A stretch of 64,000 nucleotides of DNA from Combretum micranthum (taxonomy: Eukaryota > Streptophyta > Magnoliopsida > Myrtales > Combretaceae), in contig JAMXBD010004295.1 in the NCBI GenBank assembly GCA_024138025.1, positions 1 to 64,000 of the forward strand, in the 5' to 3' direction. Of this stretch, positions 1-10,729 are shown one piece after another (positions within the stretch are counted from its first letter, which is position 1; every line of letters starts with the position of its first letter). The position numbers were made by a program, and so were the translations under genes. The notes under the pieces are model-generated. The model searched no databases. It was not told the DNA's origin and saw only the letters and a program-made list of their open reading frames with translations.

Positions 1-1461
1 ATTTGTTTTATGTTGAATATTAAGACTAGTCTTTTAAGTCTTGACTTGTCCATATCAAGTCAAAACAATCTTTTATTTATTTCCTTTAATCTTTCGGGAC
101 TAGTCCATCATAGGTCCCGGATGCTTGATAAGCTAAGCTCCAATACTTGATCGGGATTCCTTGATGAAGCTAAGGTTCCCAATGCTTGATATTTTATTTT
201 CTTATTTATTATTTGTTTCTAGTGTTTTCTTATGTTTCTATTATTTTTTGCTCATGATACTTGCATCTACATAATGTTAATGTCTCAACTAAGTCTAAAA
301 AGTAGAATTTCATTTTATTAAGGGAACTCAAAACTAGATTTTCTATCATGTGGGTTGTCACAAAATAATGAAGTTTTTATCAACAACATAAAAATAAAGC
401 ACTACAAGCTTTCCCAAGATTTTCCTAAAAATGACGAAGATAGTTTTATAGAAATAAATATCTTCTTTATATTCATGGTAATTTAAGTTTAAAGAAAAAT
501 AAATCGTTAATGTTGAAAACTTAAATTCTTTTCTAAACTAAGGAACAAACTAGTTTTCAAAGTTAATATAAAAATCAACTCATGAAGAACTCACTTAGGA
601 AAAGTAATGATTTTTTAAAATTCTAAAAGAAAGAAATTGTTTTCAAAAGAATATAAATAAAGTAAGGTTAGCAATAATGGATTTTATCAATAAAGATGAT
701 TCTTTTCAAAGAAATGAAAGAACAAGTTTTAGAAAGCAAAAGCTTATATTTTAGAAATAAATATAAGAAGGCAAGATTCATTTTCTAAAAACCATCCTAA
801 ATACAAAAATTATAAAAAGGGTTTTCATCAACTTAATGTATTTTTGATGAATTTGAACTTTAATCACTAGAAGGAAAATTTAATACATGACTAAAGGATT
901 AAGGAAAAATTTAACTTGTTTTGGAAAAGGAATGAAGAAAATAAAATAAGATTATATCATTTATAACAATCTAAGAAAAATATAAAATTTCTTTAAATAC
1001 TTGAAAGGAAGTTTTCAAAGCTAAAGTTTAAAAGAATTATTTTATGAAATAAATTGTTGAGACACTACCATTAGGATTTTTGCATATAAAGTGAGCATGC
1101 CTATATATTCAAAGTGTTTATCAAATATATATTTATATCGTCACAAAGGATTTTCTTTAAAATGGAGTTGAGTTAGAAAATGGATTTTTGCAAAAGTTTA
1201 GAAAATTCGTTTTAAATCTGTACCTGACGTTTTCGGAACCAAATGACCTTTTATGACCAAGATAAGTTTAGATGGATAGAACTTTTCGAATAGGTAGAAA
1301 ACGGTATATCATATGCGAAATTCCGAGTCAAAATGGCAAGTTATGGCCATTTTAAGTTGAATTTCTTCTTATACGATTTTACCATGATTTCAAAGAAAAG
1401 TTTAGAATCTCCAAGAATAGAAATACATGAAATACTTATCCCGGGTATTTCTTTTGTCTAG

Positions 1462-1528
1462 GTGGCGAAGGATACAGAAATACCCTACCCGAGGATTTCT
1501 ACGACTAAGAAGATAGCGAAATGGACGA
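1462..1528 (+). other. putative leader mini-exon, family A LTR copy 1
   Basis: A 67 nt segment preceded by a pyrimidine-rich TTTCTTTTGTCTAG and followed by GTGAGT. The same bounded segment occurs at the equivalent place in the other LTRs described here. It is not open in a conserved frame, so it is probably untranslated. Splicing itself is inferred. Confidence 0.45.
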
Positions 1529-2036
1529 GTGAGTTATTCCTTCTAATTTCGTTACCTTGCTTATGCTTGTAATGTAGTAGCATTAGTATACTAAGAAAAG
1601 ATAAAAACGAATATATTTGGGGATTTCGGGATTATATACATATGATTCTATGTTTATGCGTGAAAGAGAATTAAGAATATCGCAACTTCGATCTGCTTGT
1701 TTAAATAATTTTGTTTACTTACTTGTATGATTGTTTATTGATGCTGATTGATCGCCCCTAATAAACCTTATTAAGGTTTGATCTAAGAACAATAAAACGT
1801 TCACGCATAGCATCCATCGAGTCACATCTTTCCTGAAGGCTGCTACTCCTACGCGTAGAGTTGGATTGGCTGTAATCGTGCGGTGCCACGGGCCATGTTC
1901 CTTCCTGGAGAATCCAAATCGCTCGGGAAAGCGACTCTAGGTTCGGAGCCGAGCCAACCAAACGTTGTGGGTGAGGACCTGGGGACTAGCAGTAGAAGGT
2001 CGAGGACCTTCAACCCGATTCCCTAACCTTTGATAC

Positions 2037-2083
2037 GGAGGGGTAAATCCGTTCTATATATGGTTTCCGGATGACTATATATA
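2037..2083 (+). other. GTAAATCC motif plus hairpin, family A LTR copy 1
   Basis: The motif GGAGGGGTAAATCC is followed by a 9 bp stem (TATATATGG at 2055-2063, CTATATATA at 2075-2083, one G-U pair) around an 11 nt loop containing TTCCGG. The other LTR families have an equivalent hairpin with different stem bases. Confidence 0.5.
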
Positions 2084-2600
2084 TTCGCGTAATCATGTGA
2101 TTGTTGCATTGAATTCATGGCATATGTGTGATTAAATAAATAAACTTGTTTGAAAATGGGGTGCGAATGAAAAGGAATATCTCACTAAGCTAGTTGTAGC
2201 TTATACCCCTATAGATTTTGTTGAAACAGGTATATCGTGGATTAAATTTGAGATCATAACATTAAGGAAGTCATGGACGGATGATTAAGGATATGGAATC
2301 ATACGATGAAGAAATCTTGTAAGGTTCTTTATATGTGCTTAGAGACGTATATATATAACAGAAGAACATGCCCTAAGAATTGAAATGTGATATGATTATG
2401 TTTTATATAAGTATTCCTTGCCTTGCTACTTATTTATTATCAATGTAAATTGCGCTACTCCGATGCATCCTTGGTTGTGATGTACGCCTTGTACTAATAT
2501 GGAAGCCTTTGCATGACTAAGGTAGTCATTCCTAGGCTTTAGTATTGTGTACGGCGGACTGCCACGTTTAGGGTACCCCTCGGGGCGTGACAGTTTAAGT

Positions 2601-2614
2601 TGGTATCAGAGCAA
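2601..2614 (+). other. primer-binding site, tRNA-iMet type
   Basis: TGGTATCAGAGCAA begins 8 bases after the LTR end. This is the standard plant gypsy/copia minus-strand primer site complementary to the initiator methionine tRNA 3' end, and it fixes the LTR boundary at 2592. Confidence 0.92.
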
Positions 2615-3250
2615 CAAGGTTTTGGGAATTAAGAAACAGGATATTAGAAGTATAGAGTGGTAGAACTTGATCTTATGTCTAGAATAGAACTTTATCTTGG
2701 AGAATATTAGAAGAAGGCAGGAAATACTTATGCATGAATTGGAGGATATTTAGTGAAATAAAATGGAAGTCACATGAATACGATTTACCCTAAGATGTTG
2801 ACCCAAGATTGAGAAAAGTATAAATGACTTGGAGATAGAACATAGTAGAATAATATGGAGAAAACATGAAGAATACTTAGAATCTAGATATAGAATAAAC
2901 ATAGTAAGCCTACCTTAGTAGATCAATAAGCCTTAATGCATAGTAACCCTATTCAAAACCAATTAGGAGCAATTTAAGTATAATGCCTCTTTTCCAAGTA
3001 AGACCTTTAGGTGAATAATATTAAGTACCTACGTTAACCTTTAATCAGACAAACAAAAGTCTATAACGCTTCTCTTTTCTTTAAAAACAAATAACTTGTG
3101 CGTAAAACTCGAAATAAAAGAAATATCTAATACGATCGCTTCGTTTGGTACTAGGAAGCTACCCGAGGAAGTTACGCCACAATCAAGCACCCCTCTCGAA
3201 GAACAACAAGAACCAGAAGCACTCCACCACAAGATCTAACTCAAGAACTC

Positions 3251-3925
3251 TTGACCACCATAAGACGTCTAGAAGAGACGATAAGGACTTATATACAACA
3301 AGTACCCATAACTTCTGCACCCGCTCCGGTTATAAGACCTCAACTCGGAGCAACACCAGTAGCACAAGCCCCTTCCTTCATGGCCAATCCTGAACCACAA
3401 GCTAAGAAGCATAAACGACTTCAACCTCTTAAGGATTCCGCAACCCCTAAGGTCAGATGTTGGAAGTGTGAAGGAAGACATTTCCCCAAAAGTTGCCCAC
3501 AACTGCAGTACAAGTGTTACTTCTGTGGAAACAAAGACCACAAAATCCTTGATTGTCCTAAGAAGAACGGCACTATCCATTCTGGTCATGCAAAGAGAAA
3601 ACACAGTGCCAACAATTACCCAACACCAATAAGGAAATGCTACGTATGCAGTCGTTGCATCTGTAAGACCAAGAATTACCCCACAAATGCCGAGGAAACA
3701 TGCTACATGTGCAAGGTGTGGTACCTCTATGTATGTGAAGATCTAAAGACGCAAGGTTTATGGGGTGACCCCATCTCAGTCCCCGAAAGAGATGACCCAT
3801 CCAAGAAAGAATGTGGGACTTTGTCTAGGGATCCTACCACCGAATCTCACCACAAAGGAAAAGAAAAAGTTACTGATAGTGAAGACGAGGGATCAAGTGA
3901 TCAAGGAAATATTCCTACCCTGTGA
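3251..3925 (+). CDS. capsid-less Gag-like ORF with zinc knuckles (family A ORF1)
   Basis: The protein has an Ala/Pro/Gln-rich N-terminal part. It then goes straight to two retroviral-type zinc knuckles, CWKCEGRHFPKSC (CX2CX3HX4C) and CYFCGNKDHKILDC (CX2CX4HX4C), followed by further Cys pairs in degenerate form and a charged, Ser/Glu-rich tail. The knuckle block closely resembles that of the full Gag downstream (4397-5539), and the N-terminal part is similar too, but the capsid domain between them is absent. It therefore looks like a shortened duplicate of gag. The open frame extends upstream to about 3096 if one base lost near 3223 is restored; the copy at 11232 lacks that gap. No in-frame ATG precedes the conserved part. 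Nucleic-acid binding is likely; any function in packaging is a guess. Confidence 0.7.
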   Translation: MTTIRRLEETIRTYIQQVPITSAPAPVIRPQLGATPVAQAPSFMANPEPQAKKHKRLQPLKDSATPKVRCWKCEGRHFPKSCPQLQYKCYFCGNKDHKILDCPKKNGTIHSGHAKRKHSANNYPTPIRKCYVCSRCICKTKNYPTNAEETCYMCKVWYLYVCEDLKTQGLWGDPISVPERDDPSKKECGTLSRDPTTESHHKGKEKVTDSEDEGSSDQGNIPTL

Positions 3926-4396
3926 AGAGCAATCCGAAGCAGGAATGGACGCTAAACCTTCCGTAAAAGCTTTAATATACCGATAGGAGAAATGCCCTTG
4001 TAAAAAGAATTAATCAAAGATGTATATGTTGTTTATATAATGATTTGAAATTTTAATTATGTTTTGCATCCTTTCTTTGAACTTTTGTAAAGGAAGTATT
4101 TAAGTCTTCCTTCTGTTTCCATGTATTTAATTTTAATGATATGAATTTCCTTTTTATTATGTTTTCAGTCAATTTTCAAATATTGGTATTCATTTCCGTA
4201 CTCATTTGCTATTAATTTATTTCTTGAATGTTTTTCCGATAAACGTCTAAGACTTAATAAAGTTTAAGAGCCTCACGTTAGCTTAATAAAAACCTGTAGA
4301 ACAAATAAGAGACGTACTCGTGCACAACGCAACCAAGAAATACCCCCAGTGGAACCTGAGAACCCGGAAGAACCTCAACATCCAAACCACCCGCAA
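3926..4396 (+). other. spacer between the two Gag-like ORFs
   Basis: AT-rich DNA without a gene. The gag frame is already open from about 4267, after an in-frame TAA, but has no ATG until 4397, so translation may begin at 4397 or be joined from a spliced leader. Confidence 0.6.
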
Positions 4397-5539
4397 ATGG
4401 ATCAAGCTAACATCGAACAACTTGCCAACCTCATAAGGAATTTCGCACAACAGGCTCAGGCTATGCCTACACCAGCACCTGCACAAGAAGCAGCACCAGA
4501 AGTTCCAACGCCACCAATTGAAACAGCACTAGCTGAGCCATCATTACCAAAACCTTATCAAAGTATGTTGCCAGAGTTCATTAAGTGCAATCGATATTTT
4601 GATGGAGCCTTTGGAAAACCGGATGAAGCTGATGATTGGTTAGCACAAATAGAACGATCTTTCAATGCTTTTGAAGTACCACAACATCTTCAGCTTACAT
4701 ATGGGACTTTCATGCTGAGGTTCAATGCAAGGATATGGTGGGAATCCAAAAGTAGAGAACTACTACCACCAATTGCATGGGAGACATTTAGACATGAATT
4801 TTTGGAGAACTTTTTCCCTGGAAGCTTGAGGATCCAATTTAGTGCAGATTTCTTAAGTATTTCTCAAGGATGCCGTAGTCTTGAAGAATACGAAATAGAG
4901 TTCAGTAAGCTGTTACAATATGCCCCCGAATCATATAAGGATAGTGAGGAACTAAAAAGGCAAGTCTTCTTAGGAGGATTGGATGAAGACCTTCGTATCA
5001 AGTTGATAGAATTTGACATCAAAGATTTTCGAGAACTAGTGGAAAGAGCACGAATTGTGGATGGTGCTAAGAAAAGGAGAAAGACGGAAGGAAATGTCAT
5101 GATAATTGAGGAAGAATCTATGAGTGAACCTAGCCTAAGCCTCAAAGAGCTCGAAACATCGGTCAGCCCGACTAGAAAGAAGGATAAAAAGAAACCGGAT
5201 ACCCAATGTTGGAAATGCAAAAAGGGACATCAACCAAGACAGTGTCCCAAGCTTCAACACAAGTGTTACTACTGCGGGAGCCCGAATCACAAGGTCATGA
5301 GATGTCCAAAGAAAACCTCTGCCACCTGTTTGACTTGTAAGGAGCCAGGACATATTGCCAAGAAGTGTCCTAAGAAGAAAAATATGGAAGAGAGATACTC
5401 AACAGTACCCCCACAAGAAATACGTGTCTATAACCTACAAAGACAATGGGTTTGCGAGGAAGCCAACCAAGAGATAGAATTCGTTGTTTTAGAAGAAAAC
5501 GATAATCACGAATACGAGCTAATATCAGGCTACCCTTAG
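4397..5539 (+). CDS. gag: Gag polyprotein of family A (Ty3/gypsy)
   Basis: Structural Gag of a Ty3/gypsy element, 380 residues from the first in-frame ATG. A Pro/Ala-rich N-terminus precedes a capsid-type retrotransposon gag domain (about residues 54-209) with the hallmark FDGAFGKPDEADDW, WWESKSRELLPPIAW and FFPGSLR blocks. Three zinc knuckles follow: CWKCKKGHQPRQC (about 271-283), CYYCGSPNHKVMRC (about 290-303) and CLTCKEPGHIAKKC (about 311-324). The frame is intact, unlike most retroelement genes here. Downstream there is no protease, reverse transcriptase or integrase before the 3' LTR, so the element makes Gag but must borrow pol from a relative. The frame is open upstream to about 4267 without an ATG. 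Confidence 0.9.
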   Translation: MDQANIEQLANLIRNFAQQAQAMPTPAPAQEAAPEVPTPPIETALAEPSLPKPYQSMLPEFIKCNRYFDGAFGKPDEADDWLAQIERSFNAFEVPQHLQLTYGTFMLRFNARIWWESKSRELLPPIAWETFRHEFLENFFPGSLRIQFSADFLSISQGCRSLEEYEIEFSKLLQYAPESYKDSEELKRQVFLGGLDEDLRIKLIEFDIKDFRELVERARIVDGAKKRRKTEGNVMIIEEESMSEPSLSLKELETSVSPTRKKDKKKPDTQCWKCKKGHQPRQCPKLQHKCYYCGSPNHKVMRCPKKTSATCLTCKEPGHIAKKCPKKKNMEERYSTVPPQEIRVYNLQRQWVCEEANQEIEFVVLEENDNHEYELISGYP

Positions 5540-6370
5540 ACGCTAAAATTCTTGTTATACCGATAGTTGCCAGTAATGACCATAGATTATGTAATCGTCA
5601 CCTTACTCCAGATGGAATAAAAATATGATTGTCGAAAATTTTGTATGTATCAAAAGAAGAAGGCAATTCAATTTTACCTTGAACACGCTAAAATGCATCA
5701 AAAGCATAACTATTATCGCCTAAAAGCTAGAACCGGTAATGATAAAATCTCAACAAGCAAATTCCAAATTTTTCATCTTGACCTCAACCCTTGTCAAGAT
5801 GACCACATAAAGAATATAACAACGATACGGAATAAGTATAAACATTGTGTATTTTATATATGCATGTCATATATATGCTCACATAAGAATGGGAAAGCGA
5901 ATTCACAACCTTCCTTTGTTAAGTGAACGAACCAGTGTCATGTCACAGTAAGTCGTCATCAATTCAAGGTTGAGTCAAGTCAAAGTCGTCCGTCGTCTGT
6001 TGAGTTGGTCGAGTTTGAGATTCTTCAAAAAGGGGTCAAGTAAAGTGAAGGTTGAAAGTCGCTAAAACCAAATCTTATTGATTCTATATATGTTATATTG
6101 CATAAAATATTAAACGCACAAAGAAATTCCAATACTAACGATATATGCAAAATAGAAAATATGAAAGAAGAAATTCAAAAACAATGATTGACTTCCAAAC
6201 CCTTTTGTGGAAGTGAAACTAAGGGAAACGACGTAATAAAATCATGATACCATTTCAACAAGTAGACGTATGACAAAATTTCCAAATATCACGAATGTTG
6301 ATGAATGACGATATACAATTTCTCATCAACCTACGTACGCATAACAAGTTTTGAGGACAAAACTTTCTTT
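5540..6370 (+). other. non-coding 3' internal region of family A
   Basis: This lies between gag and the polypurine tract, where pol would normally be. It contains only a 93-codon open frame (5645-5926) with no recognisable domain, and AT-rich DNA. No pol remnant was seen. Confidence 0.7.
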
Positions 6371-6383
6371 AAGGTGGGTAGGT
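6371..6383 (+). other. polypurine tract
   Basis: AAGGTGGGTAGGT immediately precedes the TGTAAACCCCC start of the LTR, as expected for the plus-strand primer of a retroelement. Confidence 0.75.
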
Positions 6384-7598
6384 TGTAAACCCCCAAAAAT
6401 TTTCATAATTCATAGAAAATAATCCTAAAAAGTTAGAAATTTAAATCCCAAAAATCGACTCAAGATAAAAACCAAATTCTAGACCGAGTCAAAACACTAG
6501 AAACGAAACCCAAAAAGCTGAACCAAGTTAAAACTTAAATAAGAACAAAAAACGAGTTCTCTCAATCTTGAGAAAACGAGAACCCCTGAAACAAGATATA
6601 AAGTCCAATTACCGAAATAATCAACGTCCGTACGTCGATTAAATAATCTACCCTAATTCCTAAAACGCAAAACGAAACAATAGATCCAAATACCGCTTAA
6701 CAACGAGATAATAAATCATAATTCCTTCAGTAAAATTTTAGAATCACAAAATTCAAATTTTCCACAAAAGTCAAATCGAGTCAACTCATAAACCTAGACT
6801 CGGTTAAACTATTCCGAGAACTAAAAACTATTAAATAATCACAAATAAAATAAAATAAAATAAAACATAAATTTCGAGCTAAAATTCTAAAACGATCAAA
6901 ACTCGAAAATTACACTATCTTACGAATATCTCGACGGAATCGGAAATCAAAACGGAACCCTAAAAGTCAACAAGCCTATAACGAACCCTAGTATTTAAGA
7001 TCCGGCAATCCCGCGTTTCCAAACCCTAGAAAACGAAATTAAGTTAATAACCTAGAATAGTTCGTGATAATATAGGGTAACATAAAAATATCAGATTCAC
7101 GAATTTCGAATGACCTTCGGACCCAAATGGGATCGATTCTCGAAAAGCGTGTCCCGGAGCTCGGAATATTAAAAATATTCCGTTTATACCAATAGACTCG
7201 TAAAAATACAAGGATTCCAAAAATATCAGTTTTAGAATTTTTCGGTAGCTAAAAATTACAGATATCGCATTATTGCGCGTATTTTATTACTACCGGTACT
7301 TTAATTGTCTAGTCTACTATTCATAGTACTTTTCTACTATTCATTACTATTCACCTATCTCTACTTTTTCTTACACCTATTTCTTACACCTACATATCTA
7401 TTTTCTTACTTTTTTCATTTCCAATACAACTTTAATCACATCAAACTTTACACATTACTTCTTTATTACACAAAAATTAAATCAAATTGTACAATTGGCC
7501 TTCCCCATGTAAAACCGGCGCACACTCTCTCTCTTCTACATCTATTTTATTTTATTTTTCTTTTATTTAATTACCTCTTAAATCCCTCCACAAAATTC

Positions 7599-7606
7599 TA
7601 TAAATA
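7599..7606 (+). promoter_or_regulatory. TATA box of family A LTR
   Basis: TATAAATA follows a CT-rich stretch, and the same box occurs at the equivalent place in the related LTRs (15382, 29896). It marks the likely U3/R border. Confidence 0.65.
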
Positions 7607-7818
7607 CCACCTCTTCCCTTCTCATTTCTTCACACCATTCCAAAGCAAAGAAACTATGCTAAAATCCTCTCCAAAAACCCTCTCTATAATCTTACAAGAA
7701 CTCACTTCTTGTAAAAAGAAAACACCCCTCTTCCATTATCAAAGAAAGTTTCTTTTCAAAGCCTCACTACTACCACTACCAAAAGCCTTCAAGCAATCAT
7801 TCTTTTCTTCTTATCCAT

Positions 7819-7826
7819 TTAGGTAA
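7819..7826 (+). other. candidate splice donor in the LTR leader
   Basis: TTAG|GTAA lies about 222 nt after TATA. A matching site occurs at 15497/15498, 30115/30116 and 58047/58048 in other LTRs, each just after a leader almost free of ATG. Use as a donor is inferred. Confidence 0.4.
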
Positions 7827-9382
7827 TGAAGAACTCATATTCTATTCTTTTTATGTCAAGTAACCTTATATGGTTTTGATGTTGTTTCTTAGGTTGAAAA
7901 ACTAAAGAAAACCACATTAAGATCATGTTCGGTTCTTGTTCATGAAACTACTTTCATGTATATATATACTTTGTCATTTATTACTTGGTTATATTTTGAT
8001 CTTGCCTATATATAAATATATATATATATATGTATATTATATTTATTTAGGGCATATAAGCTCATTTGTTATTTATTTACTTTCAAGTTATGCAATTTAT
8101 TTGTTTTATGTTGATATTAAGACTAGTCTTTCTAAGTCTTAGACTTGTCCATATCAAGTCAAAACAATCTTTTATTTATTTCCTTTAATCTTTCGGGACT
8201 AGTCCAATCATAGTCCCGGGATGCCTTGATAAAGCTAACGCTCCAATACTTGATCGGGATTCCTTGATGAAGCTAAGGTTCCCAATGCTTGATATTTTAT
8301 TTTCTTACTTATTATTTGTTTCTAGTGTTTTCTTATGTTCTTATTATTTTATATGCTCATGATACTTGCATCTACATAATGTTAATGTCTCAACTAAGTC
8401 TAAAAAGTAGAATTTCATTTTATTAAGGGAACTCAAAACTAGATTTTCTATCATGTGGGTTGTCACAAAATAATGAAGTTTTTATCAACAACATAAAAAT
8501 AAAGCACTACAAGCTTTCCCAAGATTTTCCTAAAAATGACGAAGATAGTTTTATAAGAAATAAATATCTTCTTTATATTTCATGGTAATTTAAGTTTAAA
8601 GAAAAATAAATCGTTAATGTTGAAAACTTAAATTCTTTTCTAAACTAAGGAACAAACTAGTTTTCAAAGTTAATATAAAAATCAACTCATGAAGAACTCA
8701 CTTAGGAAAAGTAATGATTTTTTAAAATTCTAAAAGAAAGAAATTGTTTTCAAAAGAATATAAATAAAGTAAGGTTAGCAATAATGGATTTTATCAATAA
8801 AGATGATTCTTTTCAAAGAAATGAAAGAACAAGTTTTAGAAAGCAAAAGCTTATATTTTAGAAATAAATATAAGAAGGCAAGATTCATTTTCTAAAAACC
8901 ATCCTAAATACAAAAATTATAAAAGGGTTTTCATCAACTTAATGTATTTTTGATGAATTTGAACTTTAATCACTAGAAGGAAAATTTAATACATGACTAA
9001 AGGATTAAGGAAAAATTTAACTTGTTTTGGAAAAAGGAATGAAGAAAATAAAATAAGATTATACTCATTTATAACAATCTAAGAAAAATATAAAATTTCT
9101 TTAAATACTTGAAAGGAAGTTTTCAAAGCTAAAGTTTAAAAGAATTATTTTATGAAATAAATTGTTGAGACACTACCATTAGGATTTTTGCATATAAAGT
9201 GAGCATGCCTATATATTCAAAGTGTTTATCAAATATATATTTATATCGTCACAAAAGGATTTTCTTTAAAATGGAGTTGAGTTAGAAAATGGATTTTTGC
9301 AAAAGTTTAGAAAATTCGTTTTAAATCTGTACCTGACGTTTTCGGAACCCAAATGACCTTTTATGACCAAGATAAGTTTAGA

Positions 9383-9474
9383 GATGGATAGAACTTTTCG
9401 AATAGGTAGAAAACGGTATATCATATGCGAAATTCCGAGTCAAAATGGGCAAGTTATGGCCATTTTAAGTTTGA
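9383..9474 (+). other. conserved block upstream of the mini-exon, family A
   Basis: A block of about 90 nt with core elements CTTTTCGAATAGGTAGAAA, AATTCCGAGT and AAGTTATGGCCATTTTAAGT. Equivalent blocks occur in families C (about 16967-17055) and B (about 33640-33730, 50013-50103, and 45006-45100 on the minus strand), far better conserved than the flanking LTR sequence. Confidence 0.55.
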
Positions 9475-9575
9475 ATTTCTTCTTATACGATTTTACCATG
9501 ATTTCAAAGAAAAGTTTAGAATCTTCAAGAATAGAAATACATGAAATACTTATCCCGGGTATTTCTTTTGTCTAG

Positions 9576-9642
9576 GTGGCGAAGGATACAGAAATACCCT
9601 ACCCGAGGATTTCTACGACTAAGAAGATAGCGAAATGGACGA
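9576..9642 (+). other. putative leader mini-exon, family A LTR copy 2
   Basis: 67 nt between TTTCTTTTGTCTAG and GTGAGT, the same length as in copy 1. See the mini-exon finding for the other families. Confidence 0.45.
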
Positions 9643-10156
9643 GTGAGTTATTCCTTCTAATTTCGTTACCTTGCTTATGCTTGTAATGTAGTAGCATTAG
9701 TATACTAAGAAAAGATAAAAACGAATATATTTGGGGATTTCGGGATTATACATATGATTCTATGTTTATGCGTGAAAAGAGAATTAAGAATATCGCAACT
9801 TCGATCTGCTTGTTTAAATAATTTTGTTTACTTACTTGTATGATTGTTTATTGATGCTAAATTGATTGATCGCCCCTAATAAACCTTAATAAGGTTTGAT
9901 CTAAGAACAATAAAACGTTCACGCATAGCATCCATCGAGTCACATCTTTTCCTGAAGGCTGCTACTCCTACGCGTAGAGTTGGATTGGCTGTAATCGTGC
10001 GGTGCCACGGGCCATGTTCCTTCCTGGAGAATCCAAATCGCTCGGGGAAAGCGACTCTAGGTTCGGAGCCGAGCCAACCAAACGTTGTGGGTGAGGACCT
10101 GGGGACTAGCAGTAGAAGGTCGAGGACCTTCAACCACGATTCCCTAACCTTTGATA

Positions 10157-10204
10157 CGGAGGGGTAAATCCGTTCTATATATGGTTTCCGGATGACTATA
10201 TATA
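10157..10204 (+). other. GTAAATCC motif plus hairpin, family A LTR copy 2
   Basis: Same 9 bp stem as copy 1 (10176-10184 with 10196-10204), with the 11 nt TTCCGG-containing loop at 10185-10195. Confidence 0.5.
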
Positions 10205-10729
10205 TTCGCGTAATCATGTGATTGTTGCATTGAATTCATGGCATATGTGTGATTAAATAAATAAACTTGTTTGAAAATGGGGTGCGAATGAAAAGGAATA
10301 TCTCACTAAGCTAGTTGTAGCTTATACCCCTATAGATTTTGTTGAAACAGGTATATTCGTGGATTAAATTTGAGAATCATAACATTAAGGAAGTCATGGA
10401 CGGATGATTAAGGATATGGAATCATACGATGAAGAAATCTTGTAAGGTTCTTTATATGTGCTTAGAGACGTATATCTATAACAGAAGAACATGCCCTAAG
10501 AATTGAAATGTGATATGATTATGTTTTATATAAAGTATTCTCCTTGCCTTGCTACTTATTTATTATCAATGTAAATTGCACTACTCCGATGCATCCCCTT
10601 GGTTGTGATGTACGCCTTGTACATAATATGGAAGCCTTTGCATGACTAAGGTAGTCATTCCTAGGCTTTAGTATTGTGTACGGCGGACTGCCACGTTTAG
10701 GGTACCCCTCGGGGCGTGACAGTTTAAGT

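Larger units (their letters stand above)
1..2592 (+). mobile_element. 5' LTR of family A gypsy element (left end outside window)
   Basis: This stretch matches 8097-10721 almost base for base, and the match ends in the same GGGGCGTGACA. A primer-binding site follows 8 bases later, so this is the downstream 60% of an LTR whose start lies left of the window. It has no genes. It carries the shared leader signals: a short acceptor/donor-bounded segment (1462-1528), a GTAAATCC motif plus hairpin (2037-2083), and a CACTAAG block with a CAG acceptor near 2229. Differences from the copy at 8097-10721 are mostly single-base gaps in this copy. Confidence 0.93.
6384..10721 (+). mobile_element. complete LTR of family A (4338 bp)
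   Basis: Starts TGTAAACCCCC after a polypurine tract and ends GGGGCGTGACA before a primer-binding site, so it serves both as 3' LTR of the element on its left and 5' LTR of the partial copy on its right. It is unusually long for a gypsy LTR. The promoter TATAAATA is at 7599, about 1.2 kb in, leaving more than 3 kb of R/U5. From TATA to a TTTAG|GTAA donor-like site at 7822/7823 there is one ATG (7656), open for 55 codons up to the donor. Open frames such as 7305-7826 lack domains and are not called genes. Confidence 0.93.

Noticed and set aside
2601..2614. tRNA-like sequence
   Set aside because: Only the 3'-end complement of an initiator tRNA; it is the retroelement primer site, not a tRNA gene.
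5645..5926. 93-codon ORF after gag as a pol remnant
   Set aside because: No RT, protease or integrase motif; ordinary AT-rich open frame.
7305..7826. 173-codon open frame in family A LTR
   Set aside because: Phe/Leu/Tyr-rich low-complexity translation of AT/CT-rich LTR DNA that starts upstream of the TATA box; only the part from the ATG at 7656 is mentioned, as possible leader.
9876..10217. Minus-strand open frame of 113 codons in the LTR
   Set aside because: Lies over the conserved leader signals, is on the non-transcribed strand and matches no family.
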